From DATKNA01 sp963786765 (GTDB lineage Bacteria > Actinomycetota > Actinomycetes > Actinomycetales > Kineosporiaceae): a DNA stretch of 64,000 nucleotides. This document shows positions 55,888 through 64,000 of this stretch, piece by piece (within the stretch, counting starts at the first letter, position 1; every line of letters begins with the position of its first letter). The notes under the pieces are model-generated. The model saw only the letters and a program-made list of their open reading frames with translations, made no database searches and was not told where the DNA came from. Where the stretch lies: positions 1 through 64,000 of the forward strand of contig CAWBAJ010000008.1 in the NCBI GenBank assembly GCA_963786765.1, written 5' to 3'. The position numbers and the translations under genes are program-made.

Positions 55888-56781
55888 ATGCCCGCTGCCG
55901 ACGACGAGCTCACGCCGTCGTCGCAGGACCCGGAGGTCGCCCGCGCCACCGGCGAGGCCGCGGCCCGAGCCACCTCCACCGCGCTGGCGGCGCCGCCGGA
56001 CCCGACCGCGCGGCGCGTTCTTCGACGTCGACAACACCGTCATGCGCGGGGCGTCGATCTTCCACCTCGCCCGCGGGCTGTACGCGCGGGACTTCTTCTC
56101 GCTGCGCGACATCGCCGGCTTCGCCTGGCAGCAGCTGTCCTTCATCGCCCGCGGCGAGAACCTCGAGCACATCGACCAGATCCAGGCCAAGGCGCTCGGC
56201 TTCATCGCCGGGCACTCGGTCGCCGAGCTGCGCGCCGTCGGCGAGGAGGTCTTCGACGAGATCATGGCCACGAAGATCTGGCCCGGCACGAAGGCGCTGG
56301 CCCAGATGCACCTGGACGCCGGGCAGCGGGTGTGGCTGGTGACGGCGACGCCGGTCGAGGTCGCGGAGGTCATCGCCCACCGGCTCGGCCTCACCGGCGC
56401 CCTCGGCACCGTCGCCGAGCACGTGGACGGCGTCTACACCGGTCGGCTCGTCGGGTCGCTGCTGCACGGGCCCGGCCAAGGTCGAGGCGGTGCGGGCGCT
56501 CGCCGAGCGCGAGGGTCTGGACCTGGCGCGCTGCTCGGCGTACTGCGACTCCGCCAACGACATCCCGATGCTCTCCCTCGTCGGGAACCCGTGCGCGATC
56601 AACCCCGACACGGACGCTGCGCGGCCATGCGAAGGCGCACGGCTGGCGGGTGCGGGACTACCGCACCGGCCGCAAGGCGGCGCGAGTGGGGGTCCCGGTG
56701 GCGGCCGGCGCCGGCGCGCTCGCGGGCGCCGTGATGGGTGCGACGGCGGCGAACCGCCGGATCCGGGCCCCCAAGCGCTGA
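55888..56781 (+). CDS. HAD-IB family phosphatase (SerB-like), frameshifted
   Basis: The HAD core starts AFFDVDNTVMRGASIFHLAR (nucleophile Asp in DVDNT), then WLVTATPVEVAEVIAHRLGL (motif II) and YCDSANDIPMLSLVGNPCAI (motif IV). It acts on a small phosphorylated metabolite, perhaps phosphoserine or a lipid head group. The last 45 residues include a hydrophobic stretch VPVAAGAGALAGAVMGATAA. Slips are near 56010, 56470 and 56625. It sits next to the acyltransferase and epimerase genes, an arrangement seen in mycobacteria. Confidence 0.88.
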   Translation: MPAADDELTPSSQDPEVARATGEAAARATSTALAAPPDPTARRVLRRRQHRHARGVDLPPRPRAVRAGLLLAARHRRLRLAAAVLHRPRREPRAHRPDPGQGARLHRRALGRRAARRRRGGLRRDHGHEDLARHEGAGPDAPGRRAAGVAGDGDAGRGRGGHRPPARPHRRPRHRRRARGRRLHRSARRVAAARARPRSRRCGRSPSARVWTWRAARRTATPPTTSRCSPSSGTRARSTPTRTLRGHAKAHGWRVRDYRTGRKAARVGVPVAAGAGALAGAVMGATAANRRIRAPKR

Positions 56782-56868
56782 GCGAGGTGGACATACCCGA
56801 CCCTCGTGCCTGATCCTGCCCGGGACGCGGACGCAGCGTGCGATACGGCACGGAGGATGCAGGTTGCA

Positions 56869-57040
56869 GACAGGGCCGCCCTGACCTCGATCCACTCCGC
56901 GGGGGATCGTGCACCGTGACCTCAAGCCCGGCAACGTCATGCTCTCCCCGTTCGGCCCCCGGGTCATCGACTTCGGCATCGCCCGGCCCTGGACGCCACC
57001 ACCGCACTCACCCAGACCGGCGCCCGCACGGCGAGGCCGA
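56869..57040 (+). pseudogene. Fragment of a Ser/Thr protein kinase
   Basis: Only the catalytic-loop region is left: ALTSIHSAG, then IVHRDLKPGNVMLSPFGPRV (catalytic Asp and Asn) and IDFGIARP (DFG), then LDATTALTQTGAR in a shifted frame. Neither the glycine-rich loop before it nor the APE region after it can be found in the flanking sequence. Slips at about 56905 and 56990 break it further. It is a relic in the 370-base space between the HAD and acyltransferase genes. Confidence 0.8.
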
Positions 57041-57148
57041 TCCGGTGGCGGCGAACGCCGAGCCCGACGGGTCGGACAACCCCGCCGGGCGGGCGAAGAA
57101 CAGACGCGTCAGCATCTCGTTCAGCCGGTGAACGGCCGTGGGCGGCTC

Positions 57149-57193
57149 AGAAGAACACGGATCAGAAGAACACGGATCAGAAGAACACGGAGC
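57149..57193. repeat. 15-bp tandem triplication of the acyltransferase gene end
   Basis: TCAGAAGAACACGGA occurs three times head to tail (57149, 57164, 57179). On the minus strand each unit reads TCC GTG TTC TTC TGA, so the last four codons and the stop of the acyltransferase gene are present three times. The first stop met, at 57179-57181, ends the protein. Confidence 0.95.
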
Positions 57194-58174
57194 GGCGCTG
57201 CACGAGCAGGGCGTAGAGCGTCTGCTGGATCGTCTGCCGCACCTGGTCGGTGAGGTCGAAGACGAGCATCGGGTCTTCCGCGGCGTGCTCGGCGTACTCG
57301 TCGGTGGGCACCGGCGCGCCGAACTCGATGAGCCACTTGCTCGGAAGCGGGACAGCCCGAGCGGGCCGAGCCACGGCCAGGTCGGCGTGATCGGCGCGTA
57401 CGGCAGGCCGAGCAGCCGGGCCACGGTCGGCATGTTGCCGAGGATCGGGTAGATCTCCTCCGCGCCGACGATCGCGCACGGCACGATCGGCGTCCGGGTG
57501 CGCAGGGCGGCCGAGACGAAGCCGCCGCGGCCGAACCGCTGCAGCTTGTACCGCTCGCTGAAGGGCTTGCCGATGCCCTTGAAGCCCTCGGGCCACACGC
57601 CGACGAGCTCGCCGCGCGGCGAGCAGCCGCTCGGCGTCGGCGTTGCTCGCGAGCGTCGCGCCGCTCTTGCGGGCCAGCTCGCCGAGGAAGGGCGACTGGA
57701 AGACGAGGTCGGCACCCAGCATCCGCAGGAGCCGGTGGTGCGGGTGCTCGTCGTGGACGGCGATCGACGTCATCAGCGAGTCGATCGCGATCGCGCCCGG
57801 AGTGGTTGGCGACGACGAGCGCGCCGCCTTCGTCGGGGATGTTCTCGATGCCGCGGACCTCGACCCGGAACCACCGCTGGTACAGCGGGCGCGCGAGCGC
57901 CATGAGCACGGTGTCGGTGAGCTCGGGGTCGAAGCCGAAGTCGTCGACCTCGAACTCGCCGGTCAGGCGCCGGCGCAGGAAGGCCAGGACGTCGGCCAGC
58001 TTCTCCTCCAGCTCCCCGGAGGCGGACCCGGCGTCCGGGGACGGTGCCGGACCGGCGCTCCTCGCCGGGCGTGCTCCCTCGACGAGCGCGTCGGCCAGCA
58101 CGTCGGCCAAGGCCTCGCCGGCGTCCTGGCGCGGCGTGGGCGACGGCGAGGAGCCGCTCGGCGGCGCTGCTCAC
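57179..58174 (-). CDS. Lysophospholipid acyltransferase-like protein, frameshifted
   Basis: The PlsC-type motifs are split between frames: ANHSG (NHx4D motif) with AIDSLM, PEGFKGIGKPFSERYKLQRF, and PIVPCAIVGAEEIYPILGN. It probably acylates a glycerolipid or sugar lipid at the membrane. The N-terminus MSSAAERLLAVAHAAP leads into a low-complexity linker, then ELEEKLADVLAFLRRRLTGE. Slips are near 58125, 57800, 57625 and 57345. The joined product is about 330 residues. Its start overlaps the epimerase stop (GTGA). Confidence 0.88.
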
Positions 58175-59219
58175 GAGGCCTCCCCGGTCGGGACGAGACC
58201 TCGCAGCGCGCAGCGAGGAGCCGCTCCTCGGCCGACTGCACGACGTCCGGCGAGAGGGGTCCGTGCAGCCGGCGTCCGCGGACGAAGTCGGCGAAGGCCT
58301 CCCGGGTCGTGTACGCGGGGCTCGAGGCCGAGGTCGCAGCGCATCCGGGTGGTGTCGAGGCCGCGGCCGTAGGAGAGGAACCGGATCTGGTCGGGGCTGA
58401 AGTCGGTGAGGCCGGTGCGGCGGAACAGCGTGTTCGCGACGCCGGAGAGCGCCGGCGGCACCGGGCAGCGCCGGCCGGCCGGCGAGCCGGCGCGGCCTGC
58501 GACAGCATCAGGACGCCGTCGCCGGCGACGTTGACGATGCCGGTCGTCGGGCCCGTCGTGGCGAGCCGGAGGGCCTCGACGGCCGTCGTCCTCGTGCACG
58601 AACTGGAGCCGGCCGTCGAAGCCCAGCACGGTCGGGACGACGGGCAGGCTGAAGTAGTCGGTGAGGGCGGTGCGGATGTTCGGGCCGATGAAGTTCGCGA
58701 AGCGCAGCATCGCGACGTCGACGTCGGGACGGCGCCGGGAGAACCCGCGGACGTACCCCTCGACCTCGACCGAGTCCTTGCCCCAGCCGCCCCGCGGCAG
58801 GACCTTGGCGCCGGTGTCCTCGGTGAAGAGCGCCGGGTCCCGCGGGCTGGAGCCGTAGACCCCGGCGGTCGACTTCACGACGAGGCGGCGGACCGTCGGA
58901 GCCTTCTGGCAGGCCGCCAGCAGCTGCATCGTGCCGATGACGTTGATCTCTTTCATCGAGACCCGGCCGCCGCCCTGGCGGGGCGTGGCGATGACGTTCA
59001 TGTGCACGACGGTGTCGACTCCGGCCCGCGCGATGACCTTCGCGATGACAGGGTTGCGGATGTCGGCGCGGACGAAGTCCGCCGACCCGATCTCGTGGGG
59101 CGGCGGGACGACGTCGACGCCGATGACGCGCTCGATCCCCGGCTGCGGACGTCAGGATGTCGGCGAAGCGGCCACCGAGATACCGGGACACCCCGGTGAC
59201 CAGCACGACGCGTGCCATC
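58171..59219 (-). CDS. NAD-dependent epimerase/dehydratase, frameshifted
   Basis: This extended short-chain dehydrogenase starts MARVVLVTGVSRYLGGRFAD with the GxxxxxG NAD site, then ADIRNPVIAKVIARAGVDTV, STAGVYGSSPRDPALFTEDT, WGKDSVEVEGYVRGF and MLRFANFIGPNI. The usual YxxxK is replaced by the WGKDSVEVE region, so catalysis may be changed. Slips are near 59150, 58585, 58480, 58320 and 58200. GGGGGAGCCG precedes the ATG at 59219. The mycobacterial equivalent (galE2-like) sits in the same position next to an acyltransferase. Confidence 0.87.
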
Positions 59220-59307
59220 GGCTCCCCCTGGGGGCTGCTCGCTGCGGAACGGTGCGGGCGGGCCGCGCGGACGGCCACGCCCTAGAAGGGCGGGCGCCCG
59301 CGGCGCG

Positions 59308-59406
59308 TCACTTCTTGTTGCGGCGCTGGTGACGCGTCTTGCGCAGCAGCTTGCGGTGCTTCTTCTTGGCCATCCGCTTGCGGCGCTTCTTGATGACGGA
59401 GCCCAC
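59308..59406 (-). CDS. Small basic AURKAIP1/COX24-domain protein (bS22-like)
   Basis: A 32-residue protein read VGSVIKKRRKRMAKKKHRKL then LRKTRHQRRNKK. It is too short for most gene finders but is an exact fit to the small Lys/Arg-rich protein found in actinobacterial ribosomes. GAGGAC stands just before the GTG at 59406. It lies between the BldC-like regulator and the epimerase gene, as in mycobacteria. Confidence 0.93.
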   Translation of the reverse strand: MGSVIKKRRKRMAKKKHRKLLRKTRHQRRNKK

Positions 59407-59526
59407 GTGTCCTCGCAGTCGGTGCAGTCGGGTAGTCGTTCGGTTCCTACCGGAGCCTACCCGGCGCAGCGATGGGGGACGTCCCGGCGGTCGGCCACGG
59501 CCGCGATCAGGCTGCCCGATGCGCTG

Positions 59527-59733
59527 TCAGGCGGTGTCGACGGCGCCCTCGACGTAGGAGTGCTGCAGATAGTCGTGCACGGCCTGCTCGGGCACCCGGA
59601 AGGACCGGCCCACCCGGACCGCCGGCAGCTCCGCGCCGTGGACGAGCCGGTACACCGTCATCTTCGACACGCGCATGATCGTGGCCACCTCGGCCACCGT
59701 CAGGAAGCGCACGTCCTTGAACTCGCCTGCCAT
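59527..59733 (-). CDS. BldC-like MerR-type helix-turn-helix regulator
   Basis: The 68-residue protein is one DNA-binding domain: FLTVAEVATIMRVSKMTVYR, LVHGAELPAVRVGRSFRVPE, QAVHDYLQHSYVEGAVDTA. Helix SKMTVYRLV and wing RVGRSFRV match BldC, a small developmental regulator that binds tandem repeats in actinobacteria. The annotation excisionase-like would fit the fold equally well, but there is no mobile element here. Confidence 0.9.
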   Translation of the reverse strand: MAGEFKDVRFLTVAEVATIMRVSKMTVYRLVHGAELPAVRVGRSFRVPEQAVHDYLQHSYVEGAVDTA

Positions 59734-59757
59734 GCCACACCAGCCCCTACCACTCCG

Positions 59758-59785
59758 GGAGACCGGTCCCCCACCGGTGGTCTCC
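59758..59785. terminator. Inverted repeat between two minus-strand genes
   Basis: GGAGACC (59758-59764) pairs with GGTCTCC (59779-59785), with inner GGT/ACC pairing possible and a C-rich loop. It is in the 190 bases between the membrane protein gene (stop 59927) and bldC (start 59733), both minus-strand, and could end the upstream transcript. No T-run follows. Confidence 0.4.
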
Positions 59786-59926
59786 GCCTGGCACTCCTCG
59801 CCACCCTAGGGGTAGGTGTGACGAGAGTGAAAGCCCTTCGCAGTAGTTGCCGGGGCGACTCCCGTGACGGGCGGCCGCCTCGCCCGGATATGCCCCGACC
59901 CTCGGGCGGCAACCGCAACCGAGAGG

Positions 59927-60205
59927 TCACGGGTCGCGGCGGAACAGGACGGTGCCCGCGACGAGGACGGCGACAGCGGCGAGCAGATCGGAGACGGTGA
60001 GGCCGTGGTTCTCCGAGAAGGTGAGCAGGACGGGACCCTCGAGGGATCCGTTGAACAGCACCCACGCGGCGCTCATCGGAAGCAGGAGGACAGCGCCGAC
60101 CCGGCGTCCCCGCCCCCGCAGGCGAAGGACTGCGAGCAGCAGCCCCACGAGGAGGATGAGCAGGACGACAGGCACGATCCCGGAGGAGGTGGCCTCGCTG
60201 CGCAC
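59927..60205 (-). CDS. Small membrane protein of unknown function
   Basis: The 92-residue product has three hydrophobic segments (IVPVVLLILLVGLLLAVL, VGAVLLLPMSAAWVLFNG, DLLAAVAVLVAGTVLF) and LLTFSENHGLTVSDL between the last two. It starts with a GTG 3 bases after the acuC stop and is probably co-transcribed with it. I recognise no family. Confidence 0.75.
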   Translation of the reverse strand: MRSEATSSGIVPVVLLILLVGLLLAVLRLRGRGRRVGAVLLLPMSAAWVLFNGSLEGPVLLTFSENHGLTVSDLLAAVAVLVAGTVLFRRDP

Positions 60206-60208
60206 GCC

Positions 60209-61390
60209 TCAATCGAACCAGGGGTCGAGGCCGTGCAGCGGGAAGACTGCGCGACGGGTGGCCATGACGGCACGGTCGACTGCGTCCGCAGGATCGTGCC
60301 CTCGCGACCACGGGACGTACTGGGCCGGCCGCCCGTCCGTGAACCGGCCGGGGCCCGGCCGGCCGATCCGCTCCCCCACGTACTCGAGCCAGCCGCCGGG
60401 CAGCGGCGCCTTCGGGTCCAGGGGACGGTGCTGGGCGATGGCGACGAGGTGCGCCCACGCGCGCGGGACGACGTCGACGACCTCGTACCCGCCGCCGCCG
60501 AGCGCGAGCCACTGGCCGCCCGCGAACTCGTGCGCGAGGTCGTGCAGGGCCGCGTAGGAGGCGCGCTGCGCGTCGAGGGAGAGCGCCATGTGGGCCAAGG
60601 GGTCGAGCGCGTGCGAGTCGCAGCCGTGCTGGGTGACCAGCGCGTCGGGTTCGAACGCGCGCAGCAGCGGCGGCACGACCGCGTGGAAGGCGCGCAGCCA
60701 GCCGGCGTCCCCCGTGCCGGGCGGGAAGGCGACGTTGACGGCGCAGCCCTGGGCGTCCCGGCCGCCCACGTCGTTCGGGGACCCGGTGCCGGGGAACAGC
60801 ACGCGGCCCGTCTCGTGCAGTGAGATCGTCAGCACGGACGGGTCGTCCCAGAAGATGCGCTCGACGCCGTCGCCGTGATGGACGTCGACGTCGACGTAGG
60901 CGACCCGGCGTGCCCCTGCCTCGCGCAGGGTGCGGATCGCGAGCGCCGCGTCGTTGTAGACGCAGAACCCGCTGGCCCGCGCCGGCATGGCATGGTGCAG
61001 CCCGCCCGCGAAGTTCACCGCGTGCGAAGCCGCACCCTGCCGGAGGGCGAGCGCCATCGCCCGGCTGCTGCCGGCGATCGCGGCGCTGGCGTCGTGCATG
61101 CCCTCGAAGACGGGCACGTCCTCGCTGCCGAGCCCGTGAGCGGGCGCCGGGCCCGCCCCCGGGGCAGATGCTGCCCGGACGGCGGCGACGTAGGCCGGGT
61201 CGTGCACGAGGTGCAGGTCGTCGTCCGAGGCCGTGGTGGCGGGGACGACCGCGACGTCGGGGTGCGTCAGCAGGCCGACCTCGCGCATCAGGCGCGCGGC
61301 CAGATCGAGCCGGATCGGCGCCATCGGATGCCCGGGCCCGAAGTCGTAGGCCAGGAAGGCCTCGTCCCAGACCAGCCGCAGCGCCTCCAT
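60209..61390 (-). CDS. acuC: AcuC-type histone deacetylase family protein
   Basis: This zinc-dependent deacetylase family member probably removes acetyl groups from acetyl-CoA synthetase or related proteins. The 393-residue protein has NFAGGLHHAMPARASGFCVY with the catalytic His pair, YVDVDVHHGDGVERIFW (zinc Asp and His), SLHETGRVLFPGTG, and LGGGGYEVVDVVPRAW with the active-site Tyr. It begins MEALRLVWDEAFLAYDFGPG. Confidence 0.94.
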   Translation of the reverse strand: MEALRLVWDEAFLAYDFGPGHPMAPIRLDLAARLMREVGLLTHPDVAVVPATTASDDDLHLVHDPAYVAAVRAASAPGAGPAPAHGLGSEDVPVFEGMHDASAAIAGSSRAMALALRQGAASHAVNFAGGLHHAMPARASGFCVYNDAALAIRTLREAGARRVAYVDVDVHHGDGVERIFWDDPSVLTISLHETGRVLFPGTGSPNDVGGRDAQGCAVNVAFPPGTGDAGWLRAFHAVVPPLLRAFEPDALVTQHGCDSHALDPLAHMALSLDAQRASYAALHDLAHEFAGGQWLALGGGGYEVVDVVPRAWAHLVAIAQHRPLDPKAPLPGGWLEYVGERIGRPGPGRFTDGRPAQYVPWSRGHDPADAVDRAVMATRRAVFPLHGLDPWFD

Positions 61391-61458
61391 GCCGTCACCG
61401 TAGCCATTCGCACCCCGCTCGCCCGATCGGGGACTCCGCAGCCGGGCCGGCGTCCCCC

Positions 61459-61533
61459 GTGAGCGTGGAGTCCGGTGTGGACGCGAGCATGGCGGTTCCG
61501 GGTCGAATAGCGACCCGCGGGCTCCACGCTCAC
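61459..61533. repeat. Intergenic inverted repeat with nested hairpin
   Basis: GTGAGCGTGGAG (61459-61470) and CTCCACGCTCAC (61522-61533) are exact reverse complements 51 bases apart; inside lies GGGTCG-AATAG-CGACCC near 61500-61516. It fills part of the 200 bases between the proC end (61594) and acuC start (61390). Its form resembles a dispersed palindromic repeat. Confidence 0.7.
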
Positions 61534-61593
61534 GGACACGGCCGGTTCCACGATCAGAAGCCGGGAAGCAGCCCCGACAGACGAGATCAGTGG

Positions 61594-62403
61594 TCAGGCG
61601 GACCCGCTGGACAGCTCCCTCGAGCGATCCCGGGCCGCCTCCATCGCGGTGAGGAACGCGGCGCGCACCTTGTGGTCCTCGAGCTGCCGCAAGGCGGCCA
61701 CCGTCGTGCCCGCGGGGCTGCTCACCTGCTCACGCAGGACGGTGGGGTGCTGGCCGGTCTCCTTGAGCATCGTGGCGGCGCCGTACAGGGTCTGGACGAC
61801 CAGCTCGGTGGACGTCGACCGTGGCAGCCCGAGCAGGACGCCGGCCTCGATCATGGCCTCGACCACGTAGAAGATGTAGGCCGGCCCGGAGCCGCTGATG
61901 GCGGTCACCGCGTCCTGGTGGTACTCCGGCACCTGCACGACCTTGCCGGTGGCCTCGAGCAGGGCGCGGGCCCGGGCGAGGTGCGCGTCGTCGCAGTGCG
62001 TCCCCGGGCTGATCGCCGCCATGCCCTGGTCGACGAGCGCGGGCGTGTTCGGCATCACCCGCACGACCGCGGTCCCCTCGGGCAGCCGCTCCTCGACGAA
62101 GGCGGTCGTGATGCCCGCCGCGATGCAGACGATCAGTGCGCCCGGACGCACGGCGGCTGCGATCTCGGCGAGCAGCCCGCCGATGTCCTGCGGCTTGACG
62201 ACGAGGACGACCGTGTCGCAGGACGACGCCGCCTCGGTGTTCGTCGTCGTGGGGACGTGGTACCGCTCGGCGAGCTCCGCGGCCCGCTCGGGACGCCGCT
62301 CACTGAGGAGAACCTCTTTCGGCTCCCAGCCCGCCCGCAGCAGGCCGGAGACGAGGGTCTCGCCCATCACGCCACCGCCGAGGATGGCCACGGTCTCGGC
62401 CAC
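61594..62403 (-). CDS. proC: Pyrroline-5-carboxylate reductase
   Basis: ProC reduces pyrroline-5-carboxylate to proline. The 269-residue protein has the nucleotide site VAILGGGVMGETLVSGLL, VVLVVKPQDIG, VVRVMPNTPALVDQGMAAIS and the signature ISGSGPAYIFYVVEAMIEAG with SSPAGTTVAALRQLE. It starts one base after the proline dehydrogenase stop. The two enzymes run in opposite directions, so the pair may form a proline/P5C cycle. Confidence 0.96.
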   Translation of the reverse strand: MAETVAILGGGVMGETLVSGLLRAGWEPKEVLLSERRPERAAELAERYHVPTTTNTEAASSCDTVVLVVKPQDIGGLLAEIAAAVRPGALIVCIAAGITTAFVEERLPEGTAVVRVMPNTPALVDQGMAAISPGTHCDDAHLARARALLEATGKVVQVPEYHQDAVTAISGSGPAYIFYVVEAMIEAGVLLGLPRSTSTELVVQTLYGAATMLKETGQHPTVLREQVSSPAGTTVAALRQLEDHKVRAAFLTAMEAARDRSRELSSGSA

Positions 62404-62404
62404 G

Positions 62405-63341
62405 TCAGCCCCTGCTCATGAGCGAGCGCAGGAAGAACGTCACGTTGGCGGGCCGTTCGGCGAGGCGGCGCATCGAGGTAGCCGTACCACTCCGCGCCGT
62501 AGGGCACGTAGACGCGCACCGTCTCGCCGTCGGACGCGAGCCGGCGCTGCTCCTCCGGCCGGATGCCGTAGAGCATCTGGTACTCGTGATCGGCGGGAGT
62601 GCGCTTGTGCCGGACGGCTAGCGCGCCGGCGATGTCGATGATGCGCGGGTCGTGCGAGGCGACCATCGGGTAGCCCTGCCCGGCCATCAGCACCGACAGG
62701 CAGCGCACGTAGGAGCGGTCGACGTCCAGGGCGGACTGGTAGGCCACGGACGGCGGCTCCTTGTAGGCGCCCTTGCACAGCCGCACCCTCGATCCCTGCG
62801 TGGCGAGGTCCTTGCAGTCGCCCTCGGTCCGGTACAGGTACGCCTGCAGCACCGCGCCGACCCACGGGAAGTCGCCGCGCAGCTCGCGCAGCACCCACAG
62901 GGTCGAGTCCGTCGTGGTGTGGTCCTCCATGTCGAGCGTGACCGTCGTGCCGGCGTCCGCCGCGGCAGCGCAGATGGCCCGGGCGTTCTCGAGGGCGATC
63001 TTCTCCCCGTCGTTCCCGAGCGACTGCCCGACGGCGGACAGCTTGACCGAGACCTCGACCCGGCGGCCGTCGGTGAGGCCGGCGTCCGACAGCTGCCGCA
63101 GCACGGTCAGGTAGGCGTCGCGCACGCGCCGGGCGTGCTCGAGGTCGGTGGTGTCCTCGCCGAGGTGGTCCAGCGTCGTCGTCAGGCCCTGCCCGAGCAG
63201 CTCCCGGCAGGCGCGGACGGCGTCCTCGGGCTCGGTGCCCGGGACGTAGCGGCGCACGACGTGGCGCGACCCGGGGGCGGTCTCGACGAACGAGCGGAGC
63301 CCCGAGCTCTGGGACGCCTGGAGCAGGACCTGTCGCAGCAC
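62405..63341 (-). CDS. Proline dehydrogenase, one frameshift
   Basis: This monofunctional FAD enzyme oxidises proline to pyrroline-5-carboxylate. It starts VLRQVLLQASQSSGLRSFVE, has VSVKLSAVGQSLGNDGEKIA, VTLDMEDHTTTDSTLWVLRE, LQAYLYRTEGDCKDLATQGS, RVRLCKGAYKEP, and ends VYVPYGAEWYGYL then, after a slip near 62477, MRRLAERPANVTFFLRSLMS. About 311 residues is typical. The terminal RRLAERP motif carries the conserved arginines that bind the substrate carboxylate. Confidence 0.94.
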
Positions 63342-63411
63342 GGTCGACCTTCCGCCGGTTGGGCCCGCCGGTTCGGGGCGAGGACGCCGCCAGGCTACGC
63401 CGGGAGAGCGC

Positions 63412-63882
63412 TCACGACGCGGCGACGAACTGGCGCAGCACCCGGACGACGAGCTCGTGGTCCTCGACCTGGGGCAGGCCGGAGACGGTGACGACGCCGA
63501 CGAGCCCGACGTCGCGGACCACGAGCGGGAAGCCGCCACCGTGCGCGGCGTACAGCAGCGGGTCGACCCGCTGCCGCTCCTCGAACGTCGAGCCCTCGGC
63601 GGCGGCCCCCGCGCCGGCGCGCAGCGAGCTGGTCCCGACGAGCCGGACGACGCGGACCTTCCGCTCCACCCAGAGGTCGTTCGTCGCGGAGGTGCCGGGA
63701 AGAGCCGCGTGGAACACGACCTGGTCCCCGTGCCGCACGTCGACGACGACGGGAAGGGACTCGGCGAGCGCCGCGTCGAGCAGGCCGGCACCGAGGGCGA
63801 GCGCGTCCTGGTGCGTGAACCGGGCCAGGACGAGCTCGGCCTCCTGGGCGGCCAGCTCGTCCAGCGGCGGGTAGTCGGTCAT
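63412..63882 (-). CDS. UPF0303 / heme-degrading-domain protein
   Basis: The 156-residue protein starts MTDYPPLDELAAQEAELVLA, and has VVVDVRHGDQVVFHAALPGT, WVERKVRVV and HGGGFPLVVRDVGLVGVVTV followed by SGLPQVEDHELVV. This matches the GlcG/HbpS (UPF0303) fold. Members bind heme or cobalamin in some species, but no substrate can be read from sequence. The ATG was chosen for the fit to the family N-terminus. Confidence 0.85.
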   Translation of the reverse strand: MTDYPPLDELAAQEAELVLARFTHQDALALGAGLLDAALAESLPVVVDVRHGDQVVFHAALPGTSATNDLWVERKVRVVRLVGTSSLRAGAGAAAEGSTFEERQRVDPLLYAAHGGGFPLVVRDVGLVGVVTVSGLPQVEDHELVVRVLRQFVAAS

Positions 63883-63895
63883 GCCGGACAGTCTG

Positions 63896-64000
63896 CTAGC
63901 GGCGCCGGTTCCCGCGCGCCTTGAGCCGCGTCGTCGGCAGCGCGGGCGCTGCCAGTGGCCCTGCCGGGTGATCGACGTGCCCGAAGCCGCGGCCGGCCTC
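63896..64000 (-). CDS. C-terminal end of an unidentified protein
   Basis: A minus-strand frame enters from the right edge and ends with TAG at 63896. Its 34 visible codons read EAGRGFGHVDHPAGPLAAPA then LPTTRLKARGNRRR. The third positions are mostly G or C. It is too short for a family call, and it could be a non-coding tail. Confidence 0.4.
   Translation of the reverse strand, partial: EAGRGFGHVDHPAGPLAAPALPTTRLKARGNRRR

Noticed and set aside
59527..59733. Phage excisionase
   Set aside because: The fold is compatible, but length, sequence and neighbours (bS22-like gene, epimerase, acyltransferase) match the chromosomal BldC-type gene, and no phage genes are near.

Overview
The window is high-GC actinobacterial DNA (Actinomycetota): GTG starts are common, third codon positions are almost all G or C, cognate operons are joined by 1-4 bp ATGA/GTGA/TGATG overlaps, and the quinone genes are those of menaquinone. 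A Rex repressor lies upstream of hemA-C-D-B, and a small basic AURKAIP1/bS22-type protein sits beside a BldC-like regulator; both are actinobacterial arrangements. I do not assign a genus.

Layout. 1-17.2 kb (minus strand): a complete nuoA-N operon for respiratory complex I, followed by a polyprenyl diphosphate synthase cut by the window edge. 17.5-22.3 kb: menG, menF, menD and menB. 22.4-36.4 kb: an accessory block holding small ligand-binding-type proteins, a deleted oxidoreductase remnant, a secreted phosphoesterase, a solute-binding/VWA protein, a very large secreted galactose-oxidase-like protein, an XRE regulator, a glyoxalase-fold protein and a methyltransferase. 36.5-39.3 kb: menE, menA and a DUF4229 membrane protein. 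39.5-42.1 kb: a degenerate GGDEF-EAL protein and a small membrane protein. 42.3-48.5 kb (minus): hemL, a histidine phosphatase, a TlpA/ResA thioredoxin, ccdA, resB and ccsB, i.e. heme supply coupled to system II cytochrome c maturation. 48.7-55.5 kb (minus): rex, hemA, hemC, hemD, hemB and a MarR regulator. 55.6-64 kb: a glutaredoxin-like protein, a HAD phosphatase, an acyltransferase, an epimerase, the bS22-like protein, BldC, AcuC, proC, proline dehydrogenase and a heme-degrading-type protein.

How it fits together. Most of the window is one respiratory supercluster: isoprenoid tail, naphthoquinone ring, complex I, heme, and cytochrome c assembly. Two Rex-type operators, one before nuoA (17395-17412) and one before rex (55484-55501), suggest that NADH/NAD+ poise controls both ends of the cluster. 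The accessory block interrupts the men genes between menB and menE and looks like an insertion or expansion.

Quality warning. At least 17 genes are split by 1-2 base indels, concentrated at 0.3 kb, 3.7-7 kb, 24-32 kb, 34-38 kb, 54.7-59.2 kb and 62.5 kb, with long clean stretches between. The translations resume in another frame without loss of family sequence, so I treat these as probable sequencing or assembly errors and annotate each gene as one feature, naming the approximate break points. Intergenic DNA also carries several striking repeats: a 59-bp tandem array, a 30-bp tandem array, a 30-bp-arm palindrome, a 15-bp-stem hairpin, and a triplicated gene end.
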